This document shows, in pieces, positions 43,711-51,716 of a stretch of DNA of 64,000 nucleotides. The DNA comes from Terrirubrum flagellatum. Lineage in GTDB: Bacteria > Pseudomonadota > Alphaproteobacteria > Rhizobiales > Beijerinckiaceae. Both the position numbers and the translations under genes were made by a program. The stretch lies in assembly GCF_022059845.1 (NCBI RefSeq), contig NZ_CP091851.1, positions 5,011,501 to 5,075,500 on the forward strand. Direction: 5' to 3'. How positions within the stretch are numbered: the stretch's first letter is position 1; each line of letters starts with the position of its first letter. A model generated the notes under the pieces. It was not told the origin of the DNA. It searched no databases and saw only the letters and a list, made by a program, of their open reading frames with translations.

Positions 43711-44784
43711 CTAAAGCGGTTTCGGAATCTGCGCGTCAGCGAGTCCGACGCGTCGGCCGGCGTCCGCGATCACGGTCCAGCTTCCGGGATCGTAACTCAC
43801 CTTGTCGCCGGCTTCCGCACGCGCGCGAAACTCCGGATCGCCCGGCGCGAGAACCTCCTTTGAGCCTTCCGATGGCGCGGAGGATTTCACCCAGCCGATG
43901 AAGCGCTCGACGCGCGCGCGCCAGTCGCCGGCGATGTCGGCGAATTTCGCGGGATCAATCACGATCGCGAGCATCGAATTGTGGATCGTCTCCTTGTCGC
44001 GGGATTCCGCAATCGTCTCGCCGCCGCCAAGGATCGAAGACAGCAATTCGCTCACCATGGCGAGGCCGTAGCCCTTGTGCTCGCCGAACGGCGTCACCGC
44101 GCCGGTCGAATCCGGGAAGATCACATTGGGGTCGTCGGTCGGGCGTCCATCCCTGTCGAGAAGCGCGCCGAAGGTGACCTTCCTGCCGGCAAGCCAGGCG
44201 ACGCGCGTCTTGCCGACGGCGATCCGGCTGGTGGCGAAATCGAGCAGGAAGGGTTGCGCGCCCAGGCGTGGAATGCCGATCGCCTGCGGGTTGGTGCCGT
44301 AGCGCTTCTCGCGTCCGCCGAACGGCGCGACGGCGGGGCGCGTGGTGACGACGTTAACCCAGAAGAGGCCGATCATCCCTGCCGCCGCCGCCTGCTCGGC
44401 GTAGGTTCCGATGCGGCCGATGTGATGGGCCTGGATGAGATTGACGAGCGCGATGCCGTGCTCGCCCGCGATCTTCAGCGCGGCCTCGGTCGCGTCATGT
44501 CCGGCGACCTGTCCCAGCGCGGTGTCGCCGTTGAGCACGAGCAAAGCGCCGGCGCGCAGCTTCTCGCTGAGCGTGTTGGACGGCTTCAGCGCGCCGCGCT
44601 CGATCGCATCGACATAGGCGGGAACCATGCCCATTCCGTGCGAGGGGTGGCCTGAGAGATCAGCGGCAACAAGATGATCGGCGGTGATTGCAGCGTCGCG
44701 CGGCGACCAGCCAGCCTTTTCGAACAGAGCGCGGCAATAGGCGTGGATAGCGTCGCGCCGGAAAACAAGCTTGTCGTCAGCCAT
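43711..44784 (-). CDS. Ldh-family (malate/L-lactate/ComC-type) NAD(P)-dependent dehydrogenase
   Basis: A 357-residue member of the Ldh_2 family, whose enzymes oxidise malate, lactate, sulfolactate, ureidoglycolate or imines. Visible motifs are ADLSGHPSHGMGMVPAYVD, the catalytic His in QAHHIGRIGTYAEQAA, FWVNVVTTRPAVAPFGG, KRYGTNPQAIGIP, and FGEHKGYGLAMVSELLSSILGGG. ATG 44784 is preferred to 44838, whose extra residues are not family-like. It follows the UxaA-like gene by 35 bp and ends the LacI-RraA-UxaA operon, so it probably oxidises a hydroxy-acid in the same pathway. Confidence 0.88.
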   Translation of the reverse strand: MADDKLVFRRDAIHAYCRALFEKAGWSPRDAAITADHLVAADLSGHPSHGMGMVPAYVDAIERGALKPSNTLSEKLRAGALLVLNGDTALGQVAGHDATEAALKIAGEHGIALVNLIQAHHIGRIGTYAEQAAAAGMIGLFWVNVVTTRPAVAPFGGREKRYGTNPQAIGIPRLGAQPFLLDFATSRIAVGKTRVAWLAGRKVTFGALLDRDGRPTDDPNVIFPDSTGAVTPFGEHKGYGLAMVSELLSSILGGGETIAESRDKETIHNSMLAIVIDPAKFADIAGDWRARVERFIGWVKSSAPSEGSKEVLAPGDPEFRARAEAGDKVSYDPGSWTVIADAGRRVGLADAQIPKPL

Positions 44785-44819
44785 GAAGATGATCTCTGAA
44801 TTCGCGATCGTATGCGACG

Positions 44820-46043
44820 TCACGCGGCGGGCAGGCATGACGGGCCAATCGGCTCGAAGCTTTTATAGGTCAGGATGAATTCCTGGTGGCCCATCGCTTC
44901 CGATTTGGTGCGCGCGCCATTTCCGAGGCCGACGATGAGATCGACGATTTCGGAACCGACCTGATCGAGCGTCGCGCGTCCCTGCAGGATGCGGCCCGCA
45001 TCGACATCCATGTCGTCTTCCATGCGCCGATAAGTTTCCGGATTGGCGCAGATCTTGATCACGGGTGAGATGGCCGAACCGACCACGGAGCCGCGGCCGG
45101 TGATGAAGAGATTCACATGCGCACCGCAGGCCATCAGTTCCGCGATCTCGGCGTTGTCGTTGATATTGGGGAAACCGAAACGCACCTCGCCATCGGGCAC
45201 CACGTCGAGAAGATAGAGCCCGCCGCGCGGCGGAATATCGCCCGGCTTCAGCAGACCCGAGATTTTTGAAGAGCCCGACTTGGCGTAGGCGCCCATCGAT
45301 TTCTCTTCGATCGTGGAAAGCCCGCCATCGGCATTGCCGACGGCGAAGGAGCCGTAGCCCAGCGTCGCATAATATCGAGCGGCCTTGGCGACGGAGCCTT
45401 CAAGCTCGCGCGCGAGATCGGGCGTCGCGGCGCGCGCCGCCATGATGTGCTCGCAGCCGATCAGTTCACCCGTTTCCTCGAAGATGCAGGCGGCGCCGGC
45501 ATCGACAAGCTGGTCGAAAGCGCGACCAGCGGCGGGATTGCCGGTGATGCCGCTTGTGCCGTCAGAGCCACCGCAGACCGTGCCGATGACGAGTTCGTCG
45601 AGCCGCATGGGAACGGTCGCCATCGCGTCAAGCGCGGCGCGCTGCTCCGCACCCCAGGCGCGCCCTTCCTCGATCGTCCTGCGCGTGCCGCCGACCGCCT
45701 GGATGACGAGCGTCTTTAGCGGTCGGCCAGACGCGCGCACGGCGCGTTCGAGGCCGTATTTGTCGAAACTCTCGCAGCCCAACGAAACCAGCAGCGCCGC
45801 GCCGACATTGGGATGGGTCGCCAATCGCTCCATCATCTTCTGGGCGTAAGGATTGGGATAGCAACCGGGAAATCCGATGACATGCACGTCCTGATCGCGC
45901 AGCGGCAAGGCGATCTCGCGCGCGACATGATGAGCGCATTCCACGAGATAGGCGACGATCACCACATTGCGCAGCCCCTTGCGGCCGTCGGCGCGGAGAT
46001 AGCCGCGTATCGGCGCAGGAGAAAGCTTCGCCGCCGCGCTCAT
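44820..46043 (-). CDS. UxaA-family dehydratase/lyase, large subunit (altronate dehydratase C-terminal type, SuyB-like)
   Basis: A 407-residue protein matching the C-terminal part of altronate/galactarate dehydratases, with GFPGCYPNPYAQKMMERLATHPN, VGTVCGGSDGTSGITGNPAAGRAFD, FEETGELIGCEHIMAARA, and TGRGSVVGSAISPVIKICANPETY. Members dehydrate sugar acids or remove sulfite from sulfolactate. It is a separate gene from its SAF partner, as in the two-subunit lyase SuyAB and some sugar-acid dehydratases, in contrast to one-piece UxaA/GarD. It overlaps the SAF gene by 4 bp. Confidence 0.85.
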   Translation of the reverse strand: MSAAAKLSPAPIRGYLRADGRKGLRNVVIVAYLVECAHHVAREIALPLRDQDVHVIGFPGCYPNPYAQKMMERLATHPNVGAALLVSLGCESFDKYGLERAVRASGRPLKTLVIQAVGGTRRTIEEGRAWGAEQRAALDAMATVPMRLDELVIGTVCGGSDGTSGITGNPAAGRAFDQLVDAGAACIFEETGELIGCEHIMAARAATPDLARELEGSVAKAARYYATLGYGSFAVGNADGGLSTIEEKSMGAYAKSGSSKISGLLKPGDIPPRGGLYLLDVVPDGEVRFGFPNINDNAEIAELMACGAHVNLFITGRGSVVGSAISPVIKICANPETYRRMEDDMDVDAGRILQGRATLDQVGSEIVDLIVGLGNGARTKSEAMGHQEFILTYKSFEPIGPSCLPAA

Positions 46044-46345
46044 GCCGCCTTGCCTCCATTCTCGATCACATAGGTCGGCGTGTAGTCGCTGACGACATTG
46101 TGGACATGGACATGCTCGCCCGTCGCGATGGCGCGCGTGGCGCGCCCGATCGGCGCGCCATATTTCAGGATGCGCTCACCCGCAGCGATGTCGCGACGCG
46201 CGATCTTGTGGCCAAGACGCAGATCGAAATCGAGTTCATGCTTGCGGCCGCCGATCGCAATACTCTCGCCTTTCGCGATCTGGTCGCGCGCGACGAACAC
46301 ATTGTCGTCGGGGTGCAGCAGGAGAAGGCGCGGGTCGGCGTCCAT
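46040..46345 (-). CDS. SAF-domain small subunit of the UxaA-family enzyme (SuyA-like)
   Basis: A 101-residue SAF-domain protein: PRLLLLHPDDNVFVARDQIAKGESIAI, then LGHKIARRDIAAGERILKYGAPIGRATRAIATGEHVHVHNV, which is the N-terminal domain of altronate dehydratase-type enzymes. ATG 46345 is chosen because the domain begins there and it lies 2 bp after the RraA stop. It would form the complete enzyme with the large subunit that it overlaps by 4 bp. Confidence 0.88.
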   Translation of the reverse strand: MDADPRLLLLHPDDNVFVARDQIAKGESIAIGGRKHELDFDLRLGHKIARRDIAAGERILKYGAPIGRATRAIATGEHVHVHNVVSDYTPTYVIENGGKAA

Positions 46346-46347
46346 GA

Positions 46348-46998
46348 TCAGAACTTGCCGAATTTGAGATAGGCCTCCTGCGGATCGACGCCGGACAGGA
46401 TGGCGCTGCGCACCTTGTTTTCGGTCTTCACCGCTTCTTCGGCTTTCGTCACGACGTCCTCGACGATGGCGCGCGGAATGCGCACCGCGCCGTCGCGATC
46501 CGCGACCATATAATCGCCGGGCTCGACAACCACGTCGCCGATGCGGATGGGAACATCGAATCCCTTCGGCAGCCAGTAGCCGACGATGTCGCGCGGCGTG
46601 AAGCCGCTGCACCAGGTCTGAAACCGCATCTTGAGCAGGAATTCGACGTCGCGCGCGAGCCCGTCGATGAAGCAGCCAAGCACGCCCTTGTTCTTCAAGG
46701 TTTCCGCCGAAAGCTCGCCCATGTTGGCGATGATACGATCATGCGGCTGCGCGACCCAGATATGGCCTGGCTTCGCTTTCGACAGCAGCCCGGTCCAGGC
46801 GAGAAGCGTTTCATGCGCGTCGGCGCGCGGATCGACCCGGCCCTCGATCGTGAAGACCGGTCCGGCCATCGGCTCCTCCGGCATAATCGGCCTGATCTCG
46901 GGCGGAAAGGTGAAGTCGCGCAGGCCCATGCCGCGCATGATGTCATGGACGACGCCGGTGTAGCAGGCGCGCAGACGGCTCGTCAGATCCTCGGTCAC
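46348..46998 (-). CDS. RraA-family protein (4-hydroxy-4-methyl-2-oxoglutarate aldolase-like)
   Basis: A 216-residue RraA/HMG-aldolase-type trimer protein. The family region GCFIDGLARDVEFLLKM corresponds to the substrate- and metal-binding G-x-x-R-D stretch, and GDVVVEPGDYMVADRDGAVRIPRAIVEDV to the C-terminal part. In catabolic operons these proteins act as aldolases or decarboxylases on short oxo-acids, not as RNase E inhibitors. Located first among the enzymes after lacI, it probably splits or decarboxylates an oxo-acid made by the dehydratase or dehydrogenase. Confidence 0.85.
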   Translation of the reverse strand: MTEDLTSRLRACYTGVVHDIMRGMGLRDFTFPPEIRPIMPEEPMAGPVFTIEGRVDPRADAHETLLAWTGLLSKAKPGHIWVAQPHDRIIANMGELSAETLKNKGVLGCFIDGLARDVEFLLKMRFQTWCSGFTPRDIVGYWLPKGFDVPIRIGDVVVEPGDYMVADRDGAVRIPRAIVEDVVTKAEEAVKTENKVRSAILSGVDPQEAYLKFGKF

Positions 46999-47089
46999 CT
47001 GGACTTGGCCTCCCTGATTTTCCGTCAGTCAAACGAGGCGCGTGGGGCTTCGCAAGCCGCCTCGGGGCATAGTCGGCATGCGGCCGGAA

Positions 47090-48109
47090 TCAGCGTCGCG
47101 TGCTTTCGCGAATGCGAACGCTGAAGCCGAGATCAATCGATTTCGCAGGAATGGGGGCGCCTTCGATGGCGGCGACAGCCATCTCAACGGCGCGCCTGCC
47201 GATCTCATAGCGTGGGGTGCTCACAGTGGTCAGCGAGGGATAGACGGCGGCCGCGGCCTCAAGGTCGTTGAAGCCTGCGACCCCGATATCGTCAGGCACG
47301 CGTAGGCCGCTGCGCTGGCATTCGAACAGGGCGCCGAGCGCAAGATCGTCATTGTTCGCCATCACGGCGTCGATGTCGGGCCGCCGCGCATGCAATTCGC
47401 GGAAGAGATTGCGGCCAAGCGCCATGCTGGAGGAGGCGGGCGTCGAGGCGATCAGGGTCTGATCGCGAACGCCAATTTCGGCGAGCGCGTCCTGATAGCC
47501 CGCGATGCGGCGCAGCGTGCGCGGGTCGAGGCGGGCGGCGATGTAACCAATGCGGCGATAGCCGAGCCCCAGCATACGCTGCGCGAGCGCGCGCCCGGCG
47601 TCGAAATGAGAAAAGCCGACAGCCATGTCGATCGGCGTCGCTGCGGCGTCCATGATCTGCACGACAGGGCGGCCGCATTCGCGCAGCAAAGCGCGCGCCG
47701 CCTCCGTCTGATCGACTCCGGTGAGGATGAGGGCGGCGGCCTTCTGGCTGAGAAACAGCCGCAGCATGCGTTCTTCCTGCTCCGGCGAGTAGCGGAAGTT
47801 GGCGATCTGAATTTGGAAATGCGAATCTTCGACCGCGTCATAGGCGCCGCGCAGCACATCGGCGAAAACGGCGTTGGTGATGGAGGGAATCATCACGGCA
47901 AGGACGTTCGTTCGCGACGAGGCGAGGGCGCTGGCGTTTTGATCGACCGTATAGTCGATTTGCTGAATGCTCGACGCGATGCGACTGCGCAGAGACGCCG
48001 ACACCAGCGACGGGTCCCGGATCGCGCGCGACACCGTAATGGGACTGACGCCGGCCAGAGCCGCGACGTCCTTCAACGTCGGGCGGCGGCTCTCCCCCCT
48101 TTTTTTCAC
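47090..48109 (-). CDS. LacI-family transcriptional repressor
   Basis: A 339-residue regulator: N-terminal helix-turn-helix (PTLKDVAALAGVSPITVSRAIRDPSLV) followed by a periplasmic-binding-type ligand domain (VLAVMIPSITNAVFADVLRGAYDAVEDSHFQIQIANF). GTG 48109 is preferred because it has the excellent ribosome-binding site GGGGAGGAAG just upstream and places the HTH at the normal distance; the frame is open to 48229 but codes a Cys/Phe-rich extension that does not fit. It heads the operon with rraA, uxaA and ldh and is divergent from the ABC importer; it probably represses both. Confidence 0.93.
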   Translation of the reverse strand: MKKRGESRRPTLKDVAALAGVSPITVSRAIRDPSLVSASLRSRIASSIQQIDYTVDQNASALASSRTNVLAVMIPSITNAVFADVLRGAYDAVEDSHFQIQIANFRYSPEQEERMLRLFLSQKAAALILTGVDQTEAARALLRECGRPVVQIMDAAATPIDMAVGFSHFDAGRALAQRMLGLGYRRIGYIAARLDPRTLRRIAGYQDALAEIGVRDQTLIASTPASSSMALGRNLFRELHARRPDIDAVMANNDDLALGALFECQRSGLRVPDDIGVAGFNDLEAAAAVYPSLTTVSTPRYEIGRRAVEMAVAAIEGAPIPAKSIDLGFSVRIRESTRR

Positions 48110-48428
48110 CGCTTCCTCCCCGCCCGGTTCGCGCCGGGCTTCTTGACAAGATGATTGCGCAATCACTACGGTCGCGCAAAGAAAAATTTGGGGGAACCGC
48201 ATCTCTGTCATTCGTTTGAGCGCTGTCATCCAATCTCAACGCGGGCGGGGGCCTGCGTCGGGTGCGCACGCGAGAGGCTGAGGTTCGACTTCCGTATTTC
48301 GTGGACTGCGCCGGCGCCCTATGATCGGGGAAAGCCGGACGCATCCGCAGAAAATGCAGATGTTGCGTGGCGACGCTCGCGCCACGCGCGTCGTCACAAA
48401 ATATCCGGGCTCTTAGGGAGGTTTATTG
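48110..48428. promoter_or_regulatory. Divergent LacI / ABC-importer control region with 14-bp palindrome
   Basis: A 319-bp gap between divergent starts. TGATTGCGCAATCA at 48152-48165 is a perfect 14-bp palindrome with the central CG expected of LacI-family operators. TTGACA at 48143-48148 lies just upstream on the plus strand, so the palindrome would occupy the -35/-10 spacer of a promoter for the importer genes; the -10 is weak. A leader stem-loop GCGTGGCG / CGCCACGC lies at 48365-48387, and AGGGAGG near 48415 is the ribosome-binding site. Confidence 0.55.
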
Positions 48429-49796
48429 ATGAAGAAATTGATCGCAGCGGCGCTGGCGTCCGTCTCGCTCGCGCTCGTCGCGCCGGCGAAAGCGCAGGAA
48501 GTCCTCAATGTCTGGTGGGTGAAGGGCTTCTACAAGTCAGAAGATGACGCGCTCTACGCGGCCATCAAGAAGTTCGAGGAAAAGTCGAAGGTCAAGGTCG
48601 AGCTGTCGCAATATCCTGTCCAGGACATGATTCCGAAGACGGTGGCGGCGATCGATTCGGGCTCGGTGCCTGACGTGGCCTATGCCGACGTCTACGACTT
48701 CCAGGTCACGGGCAAATGGGCGTTCGACGGCATTCTCGAAGATGTCTCCGGCGTCATCAATCCGATCAAGGATCGCTTCGCGCCGAACACGATCGAGACG
48801 ACGTTCCTCTACAACGACAAGACCAAGGCGAAGGCCTATTACGCCTTTCCGCTGAAGCAGCAGACGATGCATATCGAGCTCTGGCTCGACATGCTGCAGC
48901 AGGCCGGATTCAAGGAAAGCGACATTCCGAAGGACTGGAAAGGCTATTGGGCTTTCTGGTGCGACAAGGTGCAGCCAGCCTATCGCCGCGCGTCCGGCAC
49001 GCGCAATTTCGGCATCGGCCAGCCGCTCGGCGTCGATTCCAGCGACAGTTTCTATTCGTTCCTGACCTTCATGGACGCCTACAACGTCAAGCTGGTCGAC
49101 GATAACGGCAAGCTGCTTGTCGACGATCCCAAGGTGAAGGAAGGCCTCGCCAACGCGCTGAAGGATTACACCGAGCCTTACACCAAGGGCTGCGTGCCGC
49201 CGTCGGCGACAAGCTGGAAGGATCCTGATAACAACGTCGCCTTCCACAACAAGACGACCGTGCTTACCCACAATGCGACGATCTCGATCGCCGCGAAGTG
49301 GCTCGATGACGCCAACAACGAAGCGCTGAAGCCGGAAGAGCGGGCGCAGGCCAAGAAGAATTATGACGAGCTGATCCGCACGGCCGGCTTCCCGAACAAG
49401 CCGGACGGCACGCCGATGCGCTATCGCACCGCAGTCAAAACGGGTGTCATCTTCGCCAATGCCAAGAACAAGGCGCGCGCGAAGGAGTTCGTGACCTTCC
49501 TGCTTGAGGAAGAGAATCTCGGACCTTATGTGGAAGGCGCGCTCGGCCGCTGGTTCCCGGTGACGAAGGCAGGTCAGGAAAAGCCGTTCTGGCAGGCTGA
49601 TCCGCATCGCCGCTCGGTCTACAATCAGTACAAGGACGGCACGGTGACGTTCGAATTCACCAAGAATTACAAGTTCACCGTGCTCAACAACGAGAACGTC
49701 TGGGCGAAGGCGATGAACCGGATCATCAATGAGAAGATTCCGGTCGATAAAGCCACGGATGAACTGATCGCCCGCATCAAGCAGGTCGCGGGCTGA
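48429..49796 (+). CDS. Sugar-type ABC transporter substrate-binding protein
   Basis: A 455-residue periplasmic protein with a Sec signal peptide (KKLIAAALASVSLALVAPAKAQ) and the extracellular-solute-binding family 1 fold (VLNVWWVKGFYKSEDDALYAAIKKFEEKSKVKVELSQYP, then YADVYDF and AYYAFPLKQQTMHIELWLDML). It has longer insertions than most maltose-type binders, with several Trp/Tyr in the cleft region. It starts with ATG 48429 after AGGGAGG. Two permease genes follow. The ligand is unknown; a sugar or sugar acid catabolised by the divergent operon is likely. Confidence 0.9.
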   Translation: MKKLIAAALASVSLALVAPAKAQEVLNVWWVKGFYKSEDDALYAAIKKFEEKSKVKVELSQYPVQDMIPKTVAAIDSGSVPDVAYADVYDFQVTGKWAFDGILEDVSGVINPIKDRFAPNTIETTFLYNDKTKAKAYYAFPLKQQTMHIELWLDMLQQAGFKESDIPKDWKGYWAFWCDKVQPAYRRASGTRNFGIGQPLGVDSSDSFYSFLTFMDAYNVKLVDDNGKLLVDDPKVKEGLANALKDYTEPYTKGCVPPSATSWKDPDNNVAFHNKTTVLTHNATISIAAKWLDDANNEALKPEERAQAKKNYDELIRTAGFPNKPDGTPMRYRTAVKTGVIFANAKNKARAKEFVTFLLEEENLGPYVEGALGRWFPVTKAGQEKPFWQADPHRRSVYNQYKDGTVTFEFTKNYKFTVLNNENVWAKAMNRIINEKIPVDKATDELIARIKQVAG

Positions 49797-49806
49797 CCTC
49801 GTAACC

Positions 49807-49832
49807 GCGCGGCGGCTTTGAAGTCGCCGCGC
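49807..49832 (+). promoter_or_regulatory. Intercistronic stem-loop between binding protein and permease
   Basis: GCGCGGCG (49807-49814) pairs perfectly with CGCCGCGC (49825-49832) in the 56-bp gap. Such stem-loops after binding-protein genes commonly protect the upstream message and lower permease expression. No T-run follows, so it is not a full terminator. Confidence 0.6.
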
Positions 49833-49852
49833 CTCCTGCACGGGAGACATTC

Positions 49853-50731
49853 ATGTCGACCGCGACTGTCGCGCAAGGCCCCGCATCTTTCTCAGGCGAC
49901 GCCAAAAAGGGCGGGCTGTCGCAATGGCAGATCTGGGGGATCATCCTTGTCGTCCCCTATCTCGCCGTCTTCGCGCTCTTCGTCATCTATCCCGTGTTTT
50001 ACGCTTTCTGGCTGGCGCACAGCCCGGAGAGCTACGTCAAGCTTTATGACGATCCGATTTTCGCGCGCGCGGTCGTCAACACGCTCGTCTTCATCTTCGT
50101 CGCCATCAATGTGAAGATGGTGATTGCGCTCGGACTCTCCGGATTCTTTCTCAACGACCGGAAATGGATCCGCTGGCTTTCGGTGCTCTTCATTCTGCCC
50201 TGGGCGGTGCCGTCGATCCCGACGATCCTGTCAGTCAGATTCATGCTCAATCCGGAATGGGGCATCATCAACCAGACCTGGTTCAAGCTGACTTTCGAGG
50301 ACGGCCCGAACTGGCTGAACGAACCATGGCTCGCGCTGACCTTCGCGATGCTCGTCCATATCTGGAAGTCGCTGCCGTTCTGGACGCTGATCCTGCTTTC
50401 GGGGCGCATGGCGATCTCGAACGACATGTATGAGGCGGCCTCGGTCGATGGCGCATCGACCGTGCAGAAATTCCGCTTCATCACCTGGCCATCGATCTCG
50501 CAGCTCTATCTCACCTGCGCGCTGCTCTCGACGATCTGGACGCTCGGCGATTTCAACAGCGTCTATCTCCTCACCGGCGGAGGACCCGCCGATCTCACCC
50601 ATGTGCTGGCGACGCTCGGCATTCGCTATCTCCGCCTCGCGGAAGTCGACATGTCGATGGCGACGATCGTATGCGCGCTGCCGATCATCCTGCCGCTGGT
50701 CTATTTCATGATGAAGCGGCTTTCGAAATGA
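49853..50731 (+). CDS. ABC transporter permease, MalF-type
   Basis: A 292-residue permease with six transmembrane helices and the EAA loop YEAASVDGASTVQKFRFITWPSI near residue 195, which docks the ATPase. The polar N-terminal ~25 residues are cytoplasmic. It overlaps the next permease by 4 bp. Together with the preceding binding protein it forms a carbohydrate-uptake-1-type importer. Confidence 0.93.
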   Translation: MSTATVAQGPASFSGDAKKGGLSQWQIWGIILVVPYLAVFALFVIYPVFYAFWLAHSPESYVKLYDDPIFARAVVNTLVFIFVAINVKMVIALGLSGFFLNDRKWIRWLSVLFILPWAVPSIPTILSVRFMLNPEWGIINQTWFKLTFEDGPNWLNEPWLALTFAMLVHIWKSLPFWTLILLSGRMAISNDMYEAASVDGASTVQKFRFITWPSISQLYLTCALLSTIWTLGDFNSVYLLTGGGPADLTHVLATLGIRYLRLAEVDMSMATIVCALPIILPLVYFMMKRLSK

Positions 50732-51579
50732 ATCGTCCGATCCTCCGCTCCATCACCACCGAAGCGAAGCTGCTGCTGATCGGCATTCCGGTCTTCATCT
50801 GGACCATCCTGCCGATCTATCATCTCGCCCTGTTCGCCTTCTCGTCGAAGGATTCGGCCTTCTCCGGCAATCTCTGGCCGACCCATCCGACGCTCGACAA
50901 TTTCATCATCGTGTTCGGCCAGAAGCACTACTATCTCAATAATTTCTGGCGGCAGCTCTGGAATTCCTGCTTCATCGCCGCGATGACGGGCATCCTGACG
51001 TTGATCGTCGCGACCTTCGCCGCGTTTGCGATCAGCCGGCTGAAGGTGAAGGGCGGGCGCATCGTGCTCAACATGGCGCTCTTCACTTACTTTATCCCGG
51101 CCGCCTTCCTTGCCGTGCCGATGTATCGCGTGATGGGGCTGTACGGTCTGCTCAACAGTCAGTGGGCTCTCATCATCGCGATGATGACGATCGCCGCGCC
51201 CTACGCGATCTGGGTGCTCAAACAGGCGTCGGACAAGCTGCCGGTCGAGCTCGACGAAGCCGCTGTCATCGACGGCGCGTCGCCGATGCAGCTCTTCTGG
51301 CTCGTCTATATCCCGCTGATGGTTCCGTCGCTGGTCGCGATCGGCGCCTATGCGATTCTGCTCGCCTGGAACGAATATCTCTACGCGTTCCTGCTTCTCT
51401 CGCGCGACACGTCGATTCCGCTGCCGGTGGCGCTCGGGAATTTCCTCGCCGCAGACGATTCGCCCTGGCCGCTGCTGATGACGACAGGGTTGATTTATGC
51501 GGTCCCGCCTGCGGCGATCTATTACGTCTTCCGCAAATATATGGTGTCGGGCCTTACGGCTGGCGCGACGAAGGGGTGA
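50728..51579 (+). CDS. ABC transporter permease, MalG-type
   Basis: A 283-residue permease with six helices and the EAA loop LDEAAVIDGASPMQLFWLVYIPLMVPSL at about residue 190. ATG 50728 overlaps the upstream stop (ATGA), so the two permeases are translationally coupled. No ATP-binding subunit gene follows: the next features are a palindromic repeat and a convergent gene, so the ATPase must be supplied from elsewhere, as sharing of MsiK/UgpC-type ATPases allows. Confidence 0.93.
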   Translation: MNRPILRSITTEAKLLLIGIPVFIWTILPIYHLALFAFSSKDSAFSGNLWPTHPTLDNFIIVFGQKHYYLNNFWRQLWNSCFIAAMTGILTLIVATFAAFAISRLKVKGGRIVLNMALFTYFIPAAFLAVPMYRVMGLYGLLNSQWALIIAMMTIAAPYAIWVLKQASDKLPVELDEAAVIDGASPMQLFWLVYIPLMVPSLVAIGAYAILLAWNEYLYAFLLLSRDTSIPLPVALGNFLAADDSPWPLLMTTGLIYAVPPAAIYYVFRKYMVSGLTAGATKG

Positions 51580-51584
51580 TCCAG

Positions 51585-51696
51585 TTTGTCATCCCGGGAC
51601 ATCGCGAAGCGATGGACCCGGCACCCGGAAGATCGCGCCGCTCAACCTTTTTCTGGATCCCGGGCTCGCGCTTTCCGCGCGCCCCGGGATGACAAA
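51585..51696. repeat. Interspersed palindromic repeat, CCCGGGATGA family, copy 1
   Basis: Perfect 14-bp terminal inverted repeats TTTGTCATCCCGGG (51585-51598) and CCCGGGATGACAAA (51683-51696) bound an element between convergent genes. The interior contains GGATCC...GGG-type short palindromic segments. A related element (TCATTCCGG...CCGGAATGA) is at 57081-57174. It may also end transcription from both sides. Confidence 0.65.
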
Positions 51697-51716
51697 TTTG
51701 GGGAAGTTGCGCCGCT

